From Bradymonadales bacterium (GTDB lineage: Bacteria; Myxococcota_A; Bradymonadia; JAFGEP01), in assembly GCA_016931535.1 (NCBI GenBank), contig JAFGEP010000142.1, forward strand, positions 1 to 51,848: a stretch of 51,848 nt of DNA, read 5' to 3'. Every line of letters starts with the position of its first letter. Position 1 is the first letter of the stretch. This document shows positions 24,076 through 32,745 of this stretch, piece after piece. Position numbers and translations under genes: made by a program. The notes beneath the pieces are model-generated. The model worked only from the letters and a program-made list of their open reading frames with translations, was not told the DNA's origin and did not search any database.

Positions 24076-27000
24076 TCATCCCCTCTTCCGCCGGATGATC
24101 CCGAACCGGTGGTTGACCTCGATCCAGGGGAACACGTGGCGGTCTTTGGGGAAATCGTAAATGGCCAGATCCCGATCGCGGGGGGTGGTGAGGAACTCGG
24201 TCTCGTAGCTCAGGGGCGACCAGTGGTGGGTGGCCTGGATCAGGCAGCCCATGTCGGCGCGCACCAGGCCGGCGCACTGGTCGTTGTGCACCCAGAGGAA
24301 GTGGCCCACCGCCTCGCGGTAGGAGACCTGGGTATCGTGCAGCGGGCTCTCGATCTGGTGTGCCAGCACATTGGACAAGAACTCCAGCGCCTCGGGCAGC
24401 GTCTCCGGCTGGACGATGCCCCGCACGATGCTGGTGGGCGCGCTTCCCACGAACTGGCCGTCGCGGCCCAAGGCCAGCACCCCCGCGTGGGACAGGGAGT
24501 GGGCCCCCCCTAGCCCCAGGACCAAGGGCCTGGAGTCCAGCGCCATCCGGAATCCCCGCAGAAAGAGCCGGATGGCCCGCGCCGAGAAGATGGCCTGGTA
24601 GTACTTGACGAACAGATCCCCCTGGACCAGGGCCCGGCTGAACTTCCAGTCTCCACAGGTTCCGTGGGCCGACCCGTTGGCGGCGGAGAACAGCAGGTTG
24701 CGACAGCGGAACCCCCGCATCAGCTCCCGCTGCTCCGGAGTGCCGCCCAACAACAGGCTTTCGGCTCGCAAACCGTTGGCACATCCCTGGCTGTAGCCGA
24801 CATATCCCCAGGGCCCCTTCACCTGCCGCACCGCCCGCTCGATCTGCTCGGCGTTGTACTCCAACGAACGCATGGTGGCGGTGTTGGCCCGGATCACACG
24901 GATCCCCCGCCGCTTCTCCAGTCGCCGGAAGGTGTCCTCCAGCTCCCTTCCCTGGGCTCCCTCGGTGATCACCCCCATGGCGCTGACCACCGTGAAATCC
25001 AGCTCCCCGGGCTCCGACTCGATCAGCAGGCGTACCAGCGGATCCGCCTTCAGCCGGACGCGGTCCTCCTCGTGGTAGTACAGGACGTCGATCACCGTCT
25101 CCACCAGCTCCGACTCGCCGGCAAACTCGCCAAGCCCCGAACGGATGTGCAGCCAGCGCCGCACCTGGTCCACATCCTGCTGGTAGTTGCGGACCACGCC
25201 CAGCACCACCAGCGCCTCGTGGTTGCGGCCCCAGAACGCCTTGAACCAGGGGAGCTGGAACCCCTTGGGGTCCTGCTCCAACAGCTCGGCACAGCGAGCA
25301 AACGCCTCGCGGTAGGCGGCCCTAGCCGACTCGGCCTGGGGGGAGCCGGGTTGGTCGAAAGACCAGGTCGAGGCCAGCTGGTCGGCGTTGGCGATGGCTT
25401 GTTGCGCCTCTTCCTGTAGCCGGAGGATCTGCCGGGAGGGGCTCTGCTCGATCACTGGCTGCTGCTCGACCACCGGTGGATGCCGGTAGACCTGCAGGTG
25501 GTCCTTCAAGGCCTGGTAGGGCAATCCCTCGCCCACGATCTCACGGGCCAGGCGGTTCAGCTCCTCGTAGTAGCTCAGCTTGGCGAATCGACCTCCCGCC
25601 ATGTAGTCTCCCAGCCGCGGGAAGGGGACCTTCAGCCGCTCGGAGAACAGGCTGACCAGGTCCAGGGGCTCGGACAACTGGTCCTGCTCGGCATCCAACA
25701 GGGCGTTCAAGGCCGAGGCCAGGATGCGGACGTTCATGTCGCCCAGCTCCAGCAACACCTGCCGCAGGAAGAAGGGGGGCTGCTCCAGGATGGCGTCGAT
25801 CAGCAGGCGGCGTCCCAGCTGCACCGTCCGACCCTGGAACACCTGGGTCAGACCGGCATGCAGCAGCATCGCGATCTCCTGCGGGCCCAGCAGCCCCTCC
25901 GCCAGCCGGTAGGGAGAACCGGGCCGCTGCCGGTCCGGGTCCCAACTCCCCTCGGTCTCTCCCCGATCCACCCCCGATCCACCCCCAGGTCCGGCCCTTC
26001 GAGCACCCCACCGCTCGTCGGCCCGGGTGATCGCCAGCGCATCCCCCAGAAAGAAGGCCATGGCCAACGCCTGCGGGGTGTAGGATAGCCCCCCGTACCC
26101 CTGGGAGATCAGCTTGATCCGCTGCTTCAGCTCCCTGAGGTAGCGGAGCCGAGCCAGGTCCTCTTTTTGCCAGTCCTCCCGCCCCCTCGACAGGAGGTGA
26201 CCCAGCTGCTCCAGGGTGAGGTAGTGAGCCACCCGTGCGATCATGGCCGATTGCGCCGGACTCAACGGCTCCTTGCCATCCACCAGGCGGTAGATCTCGG
26301 CCGCCGAGGGCAGCCCTTCCAGCAGCGGACGATAGACGGGGTCCTGCGAGAGCGGGATCAGCGTCCGCTGGCGAAAGGGGGTCACCGGCTCGGTGGGGCT
26401 CAACAGCAGCTTCAGCCAGCGAACCGATCGGTCCAGCTCCAGCTCGTACTCGTGCTCCGGCAGGTTCTCCCGCAACAGCCGCGTGACGCGCGGCACGTCC
26501 AATCCCTGGCCGTCGGTCACCTGCTTGACCAGCGGGTAGATCTCCTCCACCAGTCGATCGCTGTCACACAGCATGCGCGACAGTACCAGCGCGATCCGCC
26601 TGCCCGGGATCACATCCTTCGGCTGCTCGATCCCCTCCTCCCGGAGAATGGCCCTCACCTTTCGCTCGTACTTGCGCAGGGTCACCGCCTGGTCGGCCAG
26701 CTCCTCGGAAAATAAGCGGATCGCACTGATCACGTGCCCCACCGCCTCGTCGTCGTCCAGGATCTCCACCCAGCGCCCCAGCTCCGTACCCGGGTTGACC
26801 AGGGCGTTGAAGAAGTGGGCATCGTACAGACCCCCCTCCTTTCCGGTGATCGTCAGACCGCCGCCCGGGTTGATGTGCAGTGTGAGCTTCCCACGTCTCA
26901 GCTCCTCCACCAGGAGATCGACGCAGACCTCTCGAGAACACAAAAGCGGCGATCGCTGCTGGAGATCCCAGGCAACCCGGATGGCCGATCGCCCCAGTCC

Positions 27001-29079
27001 ATCGTTCCCCAGCACCCCCTCGTCCATGTGCAGAGAGAAGGTGGAATGTGGCGGTAGGCTCAGCACCTGGGGATCCAGTTGAAAGGTCGCCTTGGACAGC
27101 GAGAGGTTGGCTGCCGTGCCGGCGAAGTCGGCCTCCATGTAGCCGGATCGACGCCCGCTCGTCCTGGCTGCTCCCGTGAACTCGACCTCCCCCTCGATGG
27201 TGGATACCAGGTCCTGGTCCTTGATCGACAGCTCTGGAAATCCCTCCGTACGGGTTCGGCCGATCAGTCCGAACCTGCCCGCCCCCTCGACCTGCATCTC
27301 GGTGGCGGCTCCGCCCAGCCACACCAGCCGCCCGACAACGTTTCCCTCGACTCTCGGCGACAGGCAGGTCGTCCCGCTCTCCAGCAGGGTGGTGGGCTCT
27401 ACCACGAGCCCCGCATCGAACCGGAGATCCAGGTGGTCGCCCGGCGCAACACCTGGGCAGACGAACTGTCTGCGGCCCTCCTCGCCGCCTTCCATCCGGT
27501 CCGCCCCAACCACGTCCCCCATGACCTGCTCTACCAGGTCGCTCCCGCTACTCCGGTCATCCGGGACTCTCGACGGGGTCTCTTCCGTTTGCCCATCTCC
27601 TGGCGCTTCCCCGACATGGGCCCGCAGGTCGCCCCGCAGGCGGATCTGGGACACCTCCAGGTCTACCTGGGCCCCCCCTTTGACCAGCGGGTTGCGATAC
27701 CGACTCCTGGATCGCAGGGAGGAAACATAAGAGCCGTCGTGGATGGTGGCTCCAATCGCCACCTCCAGGTCGCGCAACGGCCAACGTGGATCGAACAGGG
27801 TGGCCGCCAGCAGCCGGGGCAACCGACCCTCCTCGGTCCCGGCAGGCGGCCTGACCGGCACGACCTCGATCGAGACGGAGGAGCTCAGGCGGCTTCCGTC
27901 CAGCACTGCGTCCAGCTGCTTGACCTCCACCACCAGCCGATCGCCCATCAGCTCGCCCAGAAGGCGCGCGTTCAGCTCCAACTCTCCGGGAGAGGGGAGC
28001 ACCAGCTCGGTGGTCCCCTGGTCGGCCAGCTGGAACTGGACGGCCAGCTCCGGCAGGGAGGCCTGCAGATAACAGGTCCCGGAAAACCCCTTCACCATGG
28101 CCAACAGCTGTCCCACCGCCCGCTCGCCGCGCATCCGTTCTGGATGAAGCGATGCCGAGGCAAGGGGTTGAACGCTCAGCAGGCTGTCCAGCCGCGAATG
28201 GGGACGAGGCAGAATGAGCCGTGGCAACTGGACCTTGCGAAAGGGGATCGGGATCGACCCCGGACCCTCTACTCGACCGCCGAATCGCAGCTCCAGCCAG
28301 GCCTTCCCCCCTCGTTCGAGTGGCCGGACCGATACTCGGGCCAGGTGGATGCGAGTCAGCTCATTGGCCCCCTCTCTGAGCCCCCACTTGATCCACTCCA
28401 GCCAGTGGCTCCACTTCCCCTTGGGCAGGCTGGCGTCTCCGAAGGCCGGTGTGCCGCCGTCCTCGTCCTCGTCGGTTCTGCGGCCACCATCGGAGGGCTC
28501 TCGAGGGCCGATCGACCGACGAACGACACGGTTGGCATCGGCTGATTCGGTCAATTCGGGGGCAAAATCGGACAACAGGCCGCGGAGAGCGGCAACGGTC
28601 CGGGCCGGCACGGATTGCACCAAACGGTGGCGCAGCTGCGTCAGGTCGTGGTCTTCGAACAGGTTCGGCAAGCTGGCGAGGGTCGGAAAGACGTTCCCCA
28701 GGATGAGGGGAGGGTCGAAGGTCAGGCCAGCCGAGGTGACGGCCGTCGTCTCGTCCGCCTGCGCGACTTGCCTTTGCCCCAGGCGGGCCCAGCCTTCGAT
28801 GCGACAGCCAGCCGGCGCCTCCACCATCAGCTCCTCTTTGGAGGTGATCGCCACCTGGTGCAACCCCGGGGACAGCTCGCCCTTCAGTCGGATCAGGCCC
28901 TGGCGGATCAGCGAGGGGCTCACCCCCTCTTGCGCCAGCTCCAGCTTGCTGGGGAGCCGTAGGGGCGCAAACAGGTCAGGGATGGCGTGGTCCAGGGAGA
29001 ACAGTAGCCTCACCGTGGGTTCTCCCTCTTCGGTCGGTTTGTCCTTGTGGACCGCTCCGTCTGTTCTGGTATCAGCCAT
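24076..29079 (-). CDS. 1667-residue protein of unknown family with C-terminal hydrolase-like motif
   Basis: One uninterrupted reading frame; ATG 29079 follows AGGGAGAG. There is no signal peptide or membrane segment, so it is probably cytoplasmic. Residues 1 to about 750 are beta-rich, with two acidic low-complexity breaks (about 185-215 and 490-530). Residues about 750-1200 are mostly helical. The C-terminal part (about 1200-1667) looks alpha/beta and holds GYVGYSQG with Ser1430, preceded by a hydrophobic strand: the GxSxG nucleophile elbow of alpha/beta hydrolases. Later His and Asp residues (SAHGTCGD, THHW) could complete a triad, but this is a guess. I do not recognise the full-length protein. 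It is alone, with no obvious operon partners: convergent with the mini-lipoprotein and divergent from thioredoxin. Confidence 0.8.
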   Translation of the reverse strand: MADTRTDGAVHKDKPTEEGEPTVRLLFSLDHAIPDLFAPLRLPSKLELAQEGVSPSLIRQGLIRLKGELSPGLHQVAITSKEELMVEAPAGCRIEGWARLGQRQVAQADETTAVTSAGLTFDPPLILGNVFPTLASLPNLFEDHDLTQLRHRLVQSVPARTVAALRGLLSDFAPELTESADANRVVRRSIGPREPSDGGRRTDEDEDGGTPAFGDASLPKGKWSHWLEWIKWGLREGANELTRIHLARVSVRPLERGGKAWLELRFGGRVEGPGSIPIPFRKVQLPRLILPRPHSRLDSLLSVQPLASASLHPERMRGERAVGQLLAMVKGFSGTCYLQASLPELAVQFQLADQGTTELVLPSPGELELNARLLGELMGDRLVVEVKQLDAVLDGSRLSSSVSIEVVPVRPPAGTEEGRLPRLLAATLFDPRWPLRDLEVAIGATIHDGSYVSSLRSRSRYRNPLVKGGAQVDLEVSQIRLRGDLRAHVGEAPGDGQTEETPSRVPDDRSSGSDLVEQVMGDVVGADRMEGGEEGRRQFVCPGVAPGDHLDLRFDAGLVVEPTTLLESGTTCLSPRVEGNVVGRLVWLGGAATEMQVEGAGRFGLIGRTRTEGFPELSIKDQDLVSTIEGEVEFTGAARTSGRRSGYMEADFAGTAANLSLSKATFQLDPQVLSLPPHSTFSLHMDEGVLGNDGLGRSAIRVAWDLQQRSPLLCSREVCVDLLVEELRRGKLTLHINPGGGLTITGKEGGLYDAHFFNALVNPGTELGRWVEILDDDEAVGHVISAIRLFSEELADQAVTLRKYERKVRAILREEGIEQPKDVIPGRRIALVLSRMLCDSDRLVEEIYPLVKQVTDGQGLDVPRVTRLLRENLPEHEYELELDRSVRWLKLLLSPTEPVTPFRQRTLIPLSQDPVYRPLLEGLPSAAEIYRLVDGKEPLSPAQSAMIARVAHYLTLEQLGHLLSRGREDWQKEDLARLRYLRELKQRIKLISQGYGGLSYTPQALAMAFFLGDALAITRADERWGARRAGPGGGSGVDRGETEGSWDPDRQRPGSPYRLAEGLLGPQEIAMLLHAGLTQVFQGRTVQLGRRLLIDAILEQPPFFLRQVLLELGDMNVRILASALNALLDAEQDQLSEPLDLVSLFSERLKVPFPRLGDYMAGGRFAKLSYYEELNRLAREIVGEGLPYQALKDHLQVYRHPPVVEQQPVIEQSPSRQILRLQEEAQQAIANADQLASTWSFDQPGSPQAESARAAYREAFARCAELLEQDPKGFQLPWFKAFWGRNHEALVVLGVVRNYQQDVDQVRRWLHIRSGLGEFAGESELVETVIDVLYYHEEDRVRLKADPLVRLLIESEPGELDFTVVSAMGVITEGAQGRELEDTFRRLEKRRGIRVIRANTATMRSLEYNAEQIERAVRQVKGPWGYVGYSQGCANGLRAESLLLGGTPEQRELMRGFRCRNLLFSAANGSAHGTCGDWKFSRALVQGDLFVKYYQAIFSARAIRLFLRGFRMALDSRPLVLGLGGAHSLSHAGVLALGRDGQFVGSAPTSIVRGIVQPETLPEALEFLSNVLAHQIESPLHDTQVSYREAVGHFLWVHNDQCAGLVRADMGCLIQATHHWSPLSYETEFLTTPRDRDLAIYDFPKDRHVFPWIEVNHRFGIIRRKRG

Positions 29080-29415
29080 CGCCTCTCCCTACACCGTCTT
29101 GCCGAGGAAGCTCTCTGGGGCTTAGGATCAACTTCCAGGTCGTGGGGCCTCTCCCGCCCGATCGCCTCTGACTTGGGGGAATTCTACAGGCAACCGCCTC
29201 TGGCGTCAGGGGTTTTTCATCGTCGGAATGGCGACGAAGATGCAGACGTGTAGCAGGCAGCCGGTTGCCATCGGCCAGGAGTGGATCGGCATCCCTCCTT
29301 CGGAGCACCCCCCTGAGGGCGCAATGGCCGAATCGTGTTTCCGTGCCGCTTTCTTTGCACCCTTTTTGAGGGCTGCAGGCTCAAACCAGGTGGCTTTTCA
29401 CGGAGGATGGGACGG
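29080..29415. other. Divergent intergenic region
   Basis: 336 bases between the divergent 1667-residue protein gene and the thioredoxin gene. One short inverted repeat is visible, TTTGAG-GGCTGCAGG-CTCAAA near 29367-29388. It could be an operator or a leader hairpin of the thioredoxin mRNA. No good -35/-10 pair was found in either direction, and no coding frame is convincing. Confidence 0.4.
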
Positions 29416-29859
29416 ATGGTAGCCAAAAACCCGAGAGTAAACGACAAGAGTAGGCGCAACGGGAAGTCCGAACCCAGGCCGGTGATCGAGATCCGCACCC
29501 CCAGCGAGTTCGAGTCGCTCGTGCTGGACTCCGAGATCCCCGCCCTGGTTGACTTCTGGGCTCCCTGGTGCGGTCCGTGCAAGGTCACCGGGCCGTTTTT
29601 CGAGGAGGTCGCCGGCCAGTACCAGGGGCAAGCCCTGTTCGCCAAGGTCGATACCCAGGCTTCTCCCCAGGTGGCCCGCATGTTCAACATCCGGAGCATT
29701 CCCACCCTGCTCGTCTTCTACCAGGGCGAGATCTTCGATGCTCGGGTAGGAGCCGCCTACAAACCGCAGATCGAGACGCTGGTCCGCCGCGTCCTCGACA
29801 AGCAGGCCGGCCTGGGCATGATGGACAAGATCAAGCGGTGGTTCGGCAAAAATAGCTAG
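29416..29859 (+). CDS. Thioredoxin-domain protein
   Basis: A 147-residue protein from ATG 29416. The in-frame ATG at 29407 touches the ACGGAGG site and is too close to use. A basic N-terminal extension of about 22 residues precedes a complete thioredoxin fold with the active site WCGPC (Cys52, Cys55), the DFWAPWCGPC strand, the cis-proline loop (RSIPTLLVF) and a C-terminal helix. Thioredoxins reduce disulfides in cytoplasmic proteins. The extra tail (GMMDKIKRWFGKNS) is amphipathic. It is convergent with the next gene, with one base between the two stops, so no separate terminator fits there. Confidence 0.92.
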   Translation: MVAKNPRVNDKSRRNGKSEPRPVIEIRTPSEFESLVLDSEIPALVDFWAPWCGPCKVTGPFFEEVAGQYQGQALFAKVDTQASPQVARMFNIRSIPTLLVFYQGEIFDARVGAAYKPQIETLVRRVLDKQAGLGMMDKIKRWFGKNS

Positions 29860-29860
29860 T

Positions 29861-31189
29861 TTACTGGATACGCTCTTCCAAAAACCGCTCCACCGCCCCC
29901 TTCAGCCCAGGCTCCTCCAGCTCGGCGAGCGCGTAGGAGACCCGCACGGTCGGCTTGTTGACGTTGATCAGGCGGGAGAGGTTCATGGGGGTGGCGATCA
30001 GCACCGAGTCGCAGTCGGCGGCGTTGATGGTCGCCTCCAGATCGGCGATCTGCTCCGGGTAGTACCCCATGGCCGGGAGCAGAGCGCCCATGTTGGGAAA
30101 TCTCTCGAAGGTCTCGCGGATGGAGCCGACCGCCACCGGTCGGGGATCGTAGACTTTCTTGGCGCTGTAGCGGTCGGCCGCCACCTGGCCGGCGCCAAAC
30201 GACATGCCGCCATGGGTCAGGGTGGGGCCGTCCTCGATCGGCAGCACGCACTTGTACTTGATCAGCTCCGGCTTGTCGGCGACCACCTCGGAGGCGGCCC
30301 GGATGACCTGTGCGCCGGGGTTGACCCGGGCGATGTTGCTCTCGACCGCCTGGATCGCCTCGGGTGAGGCGGTGTTGCACTTGTTGATGACGATCACATG
30401 AGCCCCGCGCAGGTTGGCCTCGCCCGGGTGGTAGGTCAGCTCGTGGCCGGCTCTGAGCGGGTCTGCCACCGTGATCCAGAGGTCGGGTTTGTAGAATGGC
30501 AGGTCGTTGTTGCCGCCATCCCAGATGATGACGTCCGCCTCTTTCTCGGCCTCGGCCAGAATGGCGCCGTAGTCGATGCCGGCGTATACCACCGAGCCTT
30601 CGGTGATGTGGGACTCGTACTCCTCACGCTCCTCGATGGTGCACTTGTGGCGGGAGAGGTCCTCGTAGGTGGCGAACCGCTGCACCGCCTGTTCCCGGAG
30701 ATCCCCGTAGGGCATGGGGTGGCGCACCACGACCACTTTTTCCCCCGCGTCGCGGACGAGCTGGCTGATGTACCGGGAGGTCTGGCTCTTGCCGCTGCCG
30801 GTTCGGACCGCGCAGACGGCGATCATCGGCTTCTTGGAGGCGATCATGGTGGGTTCGCCGGCTAGTAGCTTGAAATGGGCGCCGGCCACGATCGCCCGCG
30901 AGGCGACGTTCATCACCTGCACGTGGCTGACGTCGCTGTAGGAGAAGACGGTCTCGGTCACACCGTTGGTGCGGATCAGGTGCTCCAGCTCGCTCTCGGG
31001 GAAGATCGGGATCCCGTCGGGGTAGAGGGGCCCGGCCAGCTCGGCCGGGTAAACGCGGCCCTCGATCTTGGGGATCTGGGTGGCTGTGAACCCAATCACC
31101 CGGGTGTGGGGGTCGTTGCGGTAGACGACGTTGAAGTTGTGGAAGTCGCGACCGGCTGCACCGAGAATCAAAATGCGAAGCTCGTTCAT
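29861..31189 (-). CDS. Cyclic 2,3-diphosphoglycerate synthetase-like P-loop protein (COG2403)
   Basis: A 442-residue protein starting at ATG 31189, behind AGGAGAGAGG. The N terminus is a Rossmann-like strand-loop (RILILGAAGRDFHNF). Near residue 130 is a P-loop-like GSGKSQTSR, and later WDGGNNDLPF and VINKCN, the latter like the NKxD base-recognition motif of GTPases. This combination is COG2403, named after CpgS of Methanothermus, which makes cyclic 2,3-bisphosphoglycerate. In bacteria the true reaction is mostly untested, so an ATP- or GTP-dependent ligase or GTPase is a safer statement. The genes that follow on the plus strand are redox and Fe-S related. Confidence 0.8.
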   Translation of the reverse strand: MNELRILILGAAGRDFHNFNVVYRNDPHTRVIGFTATQIPKIEGRVYPAELAGPLYPDGIPIFPESELEHLIRTNGVTETVFSYSDVSHVQVMNVASRAIVAGAHFKLLAGEPTMIASKKPMIAVCAVRTGSGKSQTSRYISQLVRDAGEKVVVVRHPMPYGDLREQAVQRFATYEDLSRHKCTIEEREEYESHITEGSVVYAGIDYGAILAEAEKEADVIIWDGGNNDLPFYKPDLWITVADPLRAGHELTYHPGEANLRGAHVIVINKCNTASPEAIQAVESNIARVNPGAQVIRAASEVVADKPELIKYKCVLPIEDGPTLTHGGMSFGAGQVAADRYSAKKVYDPRPVAVGSIRETFERFPNMGALLPAMGYYPEQIADLEATINAADCDSVLIATPMNLSRLINVNKPTVRVSYALAELEEPGLKGAVERFLEERIQ

Positions 31190-31606
31190 ACCTCTCTCCT
31201 GGCCAGGTAGCATCCGGGGGCGATTGATAACACGGCGGTCCTGCGGTGCGTTCCCGAGTCAGGCCGATGACCGGTGGTCGAGAGAAACCGCTCCGCCCAG
31301 GTCCCCCGGGAGCCCCAGGGCTTACCCCGGATGCGTCCCGGTTTCAACCCCCTCGCACGCCCGATGGATGGTCTGTGACAGCAGGGGGGCACATCCGGGC
31401 AAACCCTCCCCTTGACGAGAGCGGCCAAAGTGGCGTTGATCGGGATCGGCATCTGCCGCAATGGCCGGCCGTCGGATGCGGGACCAGGAGTAGGAAACCG
31501 GTGCACCAGAGACCCTCCACGCTCGATCGAGCCTCCTTGGCGTCACGGACCGCCAGGTTTCCCTGCGTTGTCGACCGATTCTACCCCGTCACCCTGGAGC
31601 AGGACC
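31190..31606. other. Divergent intergenic region
   Basis: 417 bases between the divergent CpgS-like and nitroreductase genes. GC-rich with several open frames, but none has a ribosome binding site, a recognisable protein or normal composition. Promoters for both neighbours must lie here; no strong hexamer pair was found. Confidence 0.4.
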
Positions 31607-32122
31607 ATGAGTGAGAGCATGAGCGCACTGGAGGCCATCTACGCCCGGCGGAGCATCCGCCGTTTCACCGACCGACAGGTATCCCCCGAGCTGGTGGAGG
31701 AGCTCCTGAAGGCGGCCATGGCCGCCCCCACCGCCCGCAACTCGAAACCCTGGCACTTCGTGGTGGTCCAGGACCGCTCCCTGCTGGACGAGCTGGTCAG
31801 GCTGCACCCCTACGGCGAGATGCTGAGCGAGGCGCCACTGGCCGTGCTGGTGGTGGCCGACCTGCAGATCAACACCGATCTATGGGTCCAGGACTGCTCT
31901 GCGGCCACCGAGAACATCCTGGTGGCGGCTACGGCGCTGGGGCTGGGTTCCTGCTGGTTGGGGATGTACCCACGTGCCGAGAGGACCGGACCGATCGGCA
32001 AGCTGCTCCATGTCCCCGATCGGATGGAGATCGTGAGTTTGCTGGCGATCGGGTATCCGGGTGAGACCAAGCCGGCCCGGACCCAGTACGATCCGGCCCG
32101 TGTGCACCGGGAGGGGTGGTAG
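31607..32122 (+). CDS. Nitroreductase family protein
   Basis: A 171-residue FMN-dependent oxidoreductase. Characteristic N terminus AIYARRSIRRFTDRQV, in which the RRSIR segment binds the FMN phosphate, followed by AAMAAPTARNSKPW and a C-terminal GLGSCWLGMYP and IGYPGETKP. Such enzymes use NAD(P)H to reduce nitro groups, quinones or flavins; a few act in cofactor metabolism. GGAG lies eight bases before ATG 31607; a second in-frame ATG is at 31619. The gene stands alone, with a hairpin right after its stop. Confidence 0.92.
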   Translation: MSESMSALEAIYARRSIRRFTDRQVSPELVEELLKAAMAAPTARNSKPWHFVVVQDRSLLDELVRLHPYGEMLSEAPLAVLVVADLQINTDLWVQDCSAATENILVAATALGLGSCWLGMYPRAERTGPIGKLLHVPDRMEIVSLLAIGYPGETKPARTQYDPARVHREGW

Positions 32123-32173
32123 GGGCAGAACTGCCCCGCCGGGTAATGTATCGGGGTGGAATTCCTCCCACCC
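32122..32173. terminator. Two stem-loops between convergent genes
   Basis: GGGGCA-GAAC-TGCCCC (32122-32137) starts at the last base of the nitroreductase stop codon. GGGTGG-8 nt-CCACCC (32154-32173) follows, 18 bases before the end of the opposite gene. Neither has a clear U-tract on either strand, so they may mark transcript ends without being classic intrinsic terminators. Confidence 0.35.
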
Positions 32174-32190
32174 TTCTGCATTTGCTGTCC

Positions 32191-32703
32191 TTAGAAGGGC
32201 GAGAATCCGCCCTGGGCCCAGTAATCCTCCTTGAGCGCCTCCTGCTGGCGCAGCAAGGCCTGGTAGTGGGTGGCTTCCCAGTCCGCCAGCTCTTGGTAGA
32301 ACTGCTGGACGAAGGGATCCTCGAAGGCCTGGGACTGATCGCGGTAGAACTTCTGGGCAGACAGCTCGAGCTGGATGCCGATGGACAGCGCGCTCATCTC
32401 GAAGTGGGCCTCCCCGAGTCGGCTCCGGAAGCCCTCCGAGAAGATGGGGCTGGGGCCGGTGAGCTCGGCGCCTTTTCCCAACCTGACACTGCCGTCGACG
32501 CTCCCGGTGGTGATCACCGACTGGTACTGCGCCTTCAGGAACCTGGCGTGCTCCAGCTCTTCCTGGGCCAGCTGCTGGAGCACCTCCTTGCCCTTCTCAT
32601 CGTCCGTGCTTCTGGCTGCCATCAGGTAGAAGTGGTAGCCGTCGATCTCGGCCTGGATGGCCTGTTGCAACCCAGCCGCCAGCGTTGTCGCCTGTTGGCC
32701 CAT
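32191..32703 (-). CDS. Rubrerythrin-like ferritin-family diiron protein
   Basis: A 170-residue four-helix-bundle protein with the two ferritin-like ligand pairs: an early Glu in EIDGYHFY with EELEH, and a later Glu in ELSAQKFYRD with WEATHYQALL. The linker is longer than in bacterioferritin. There is no C-terminal rubredoxin domain (no CxxC pairs), so it is a rubrerythrin-domain-only protein. These diiron proteins remove hydrogen peroxide or handle iron, chiefly in anaerobes. It lies 42 bases downstream of nifS on the same strand, so peroxide defence of Fe-S cluster assembly is a natural role. Confidence 0.85.
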   Translation of the reverse strand: MGQQATTLAAGLQQAIQAEIDGYHFYLMAARSTDDEKGKEVLQQLAQEELEHARFLKAQYQSVITTGSVDGSVRLGKGAELTGPSPIFSEGFRSRLGEAHFEMSALSIGIQLELSAQKFYRDQSQAFEDPFVQQFYQELADWEATHYQALLRQQEALKEDYWAQGGFSPF

Positions 32704-32745
32704 GTCGGTCTCCTCGTTCCTTTTCTGTGTGCTGCCCTCACCGTT

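Noticed and set aside
29861..31189. Nitrogenase maturation or CO dehydrogenase accessory ATPase
   Set aside because: The P-loop and NKC motifs, the length and the N-terminal Rossmann-like region fit COG2403 better; no CO dehydrogenase or nif structural genes are nearby.
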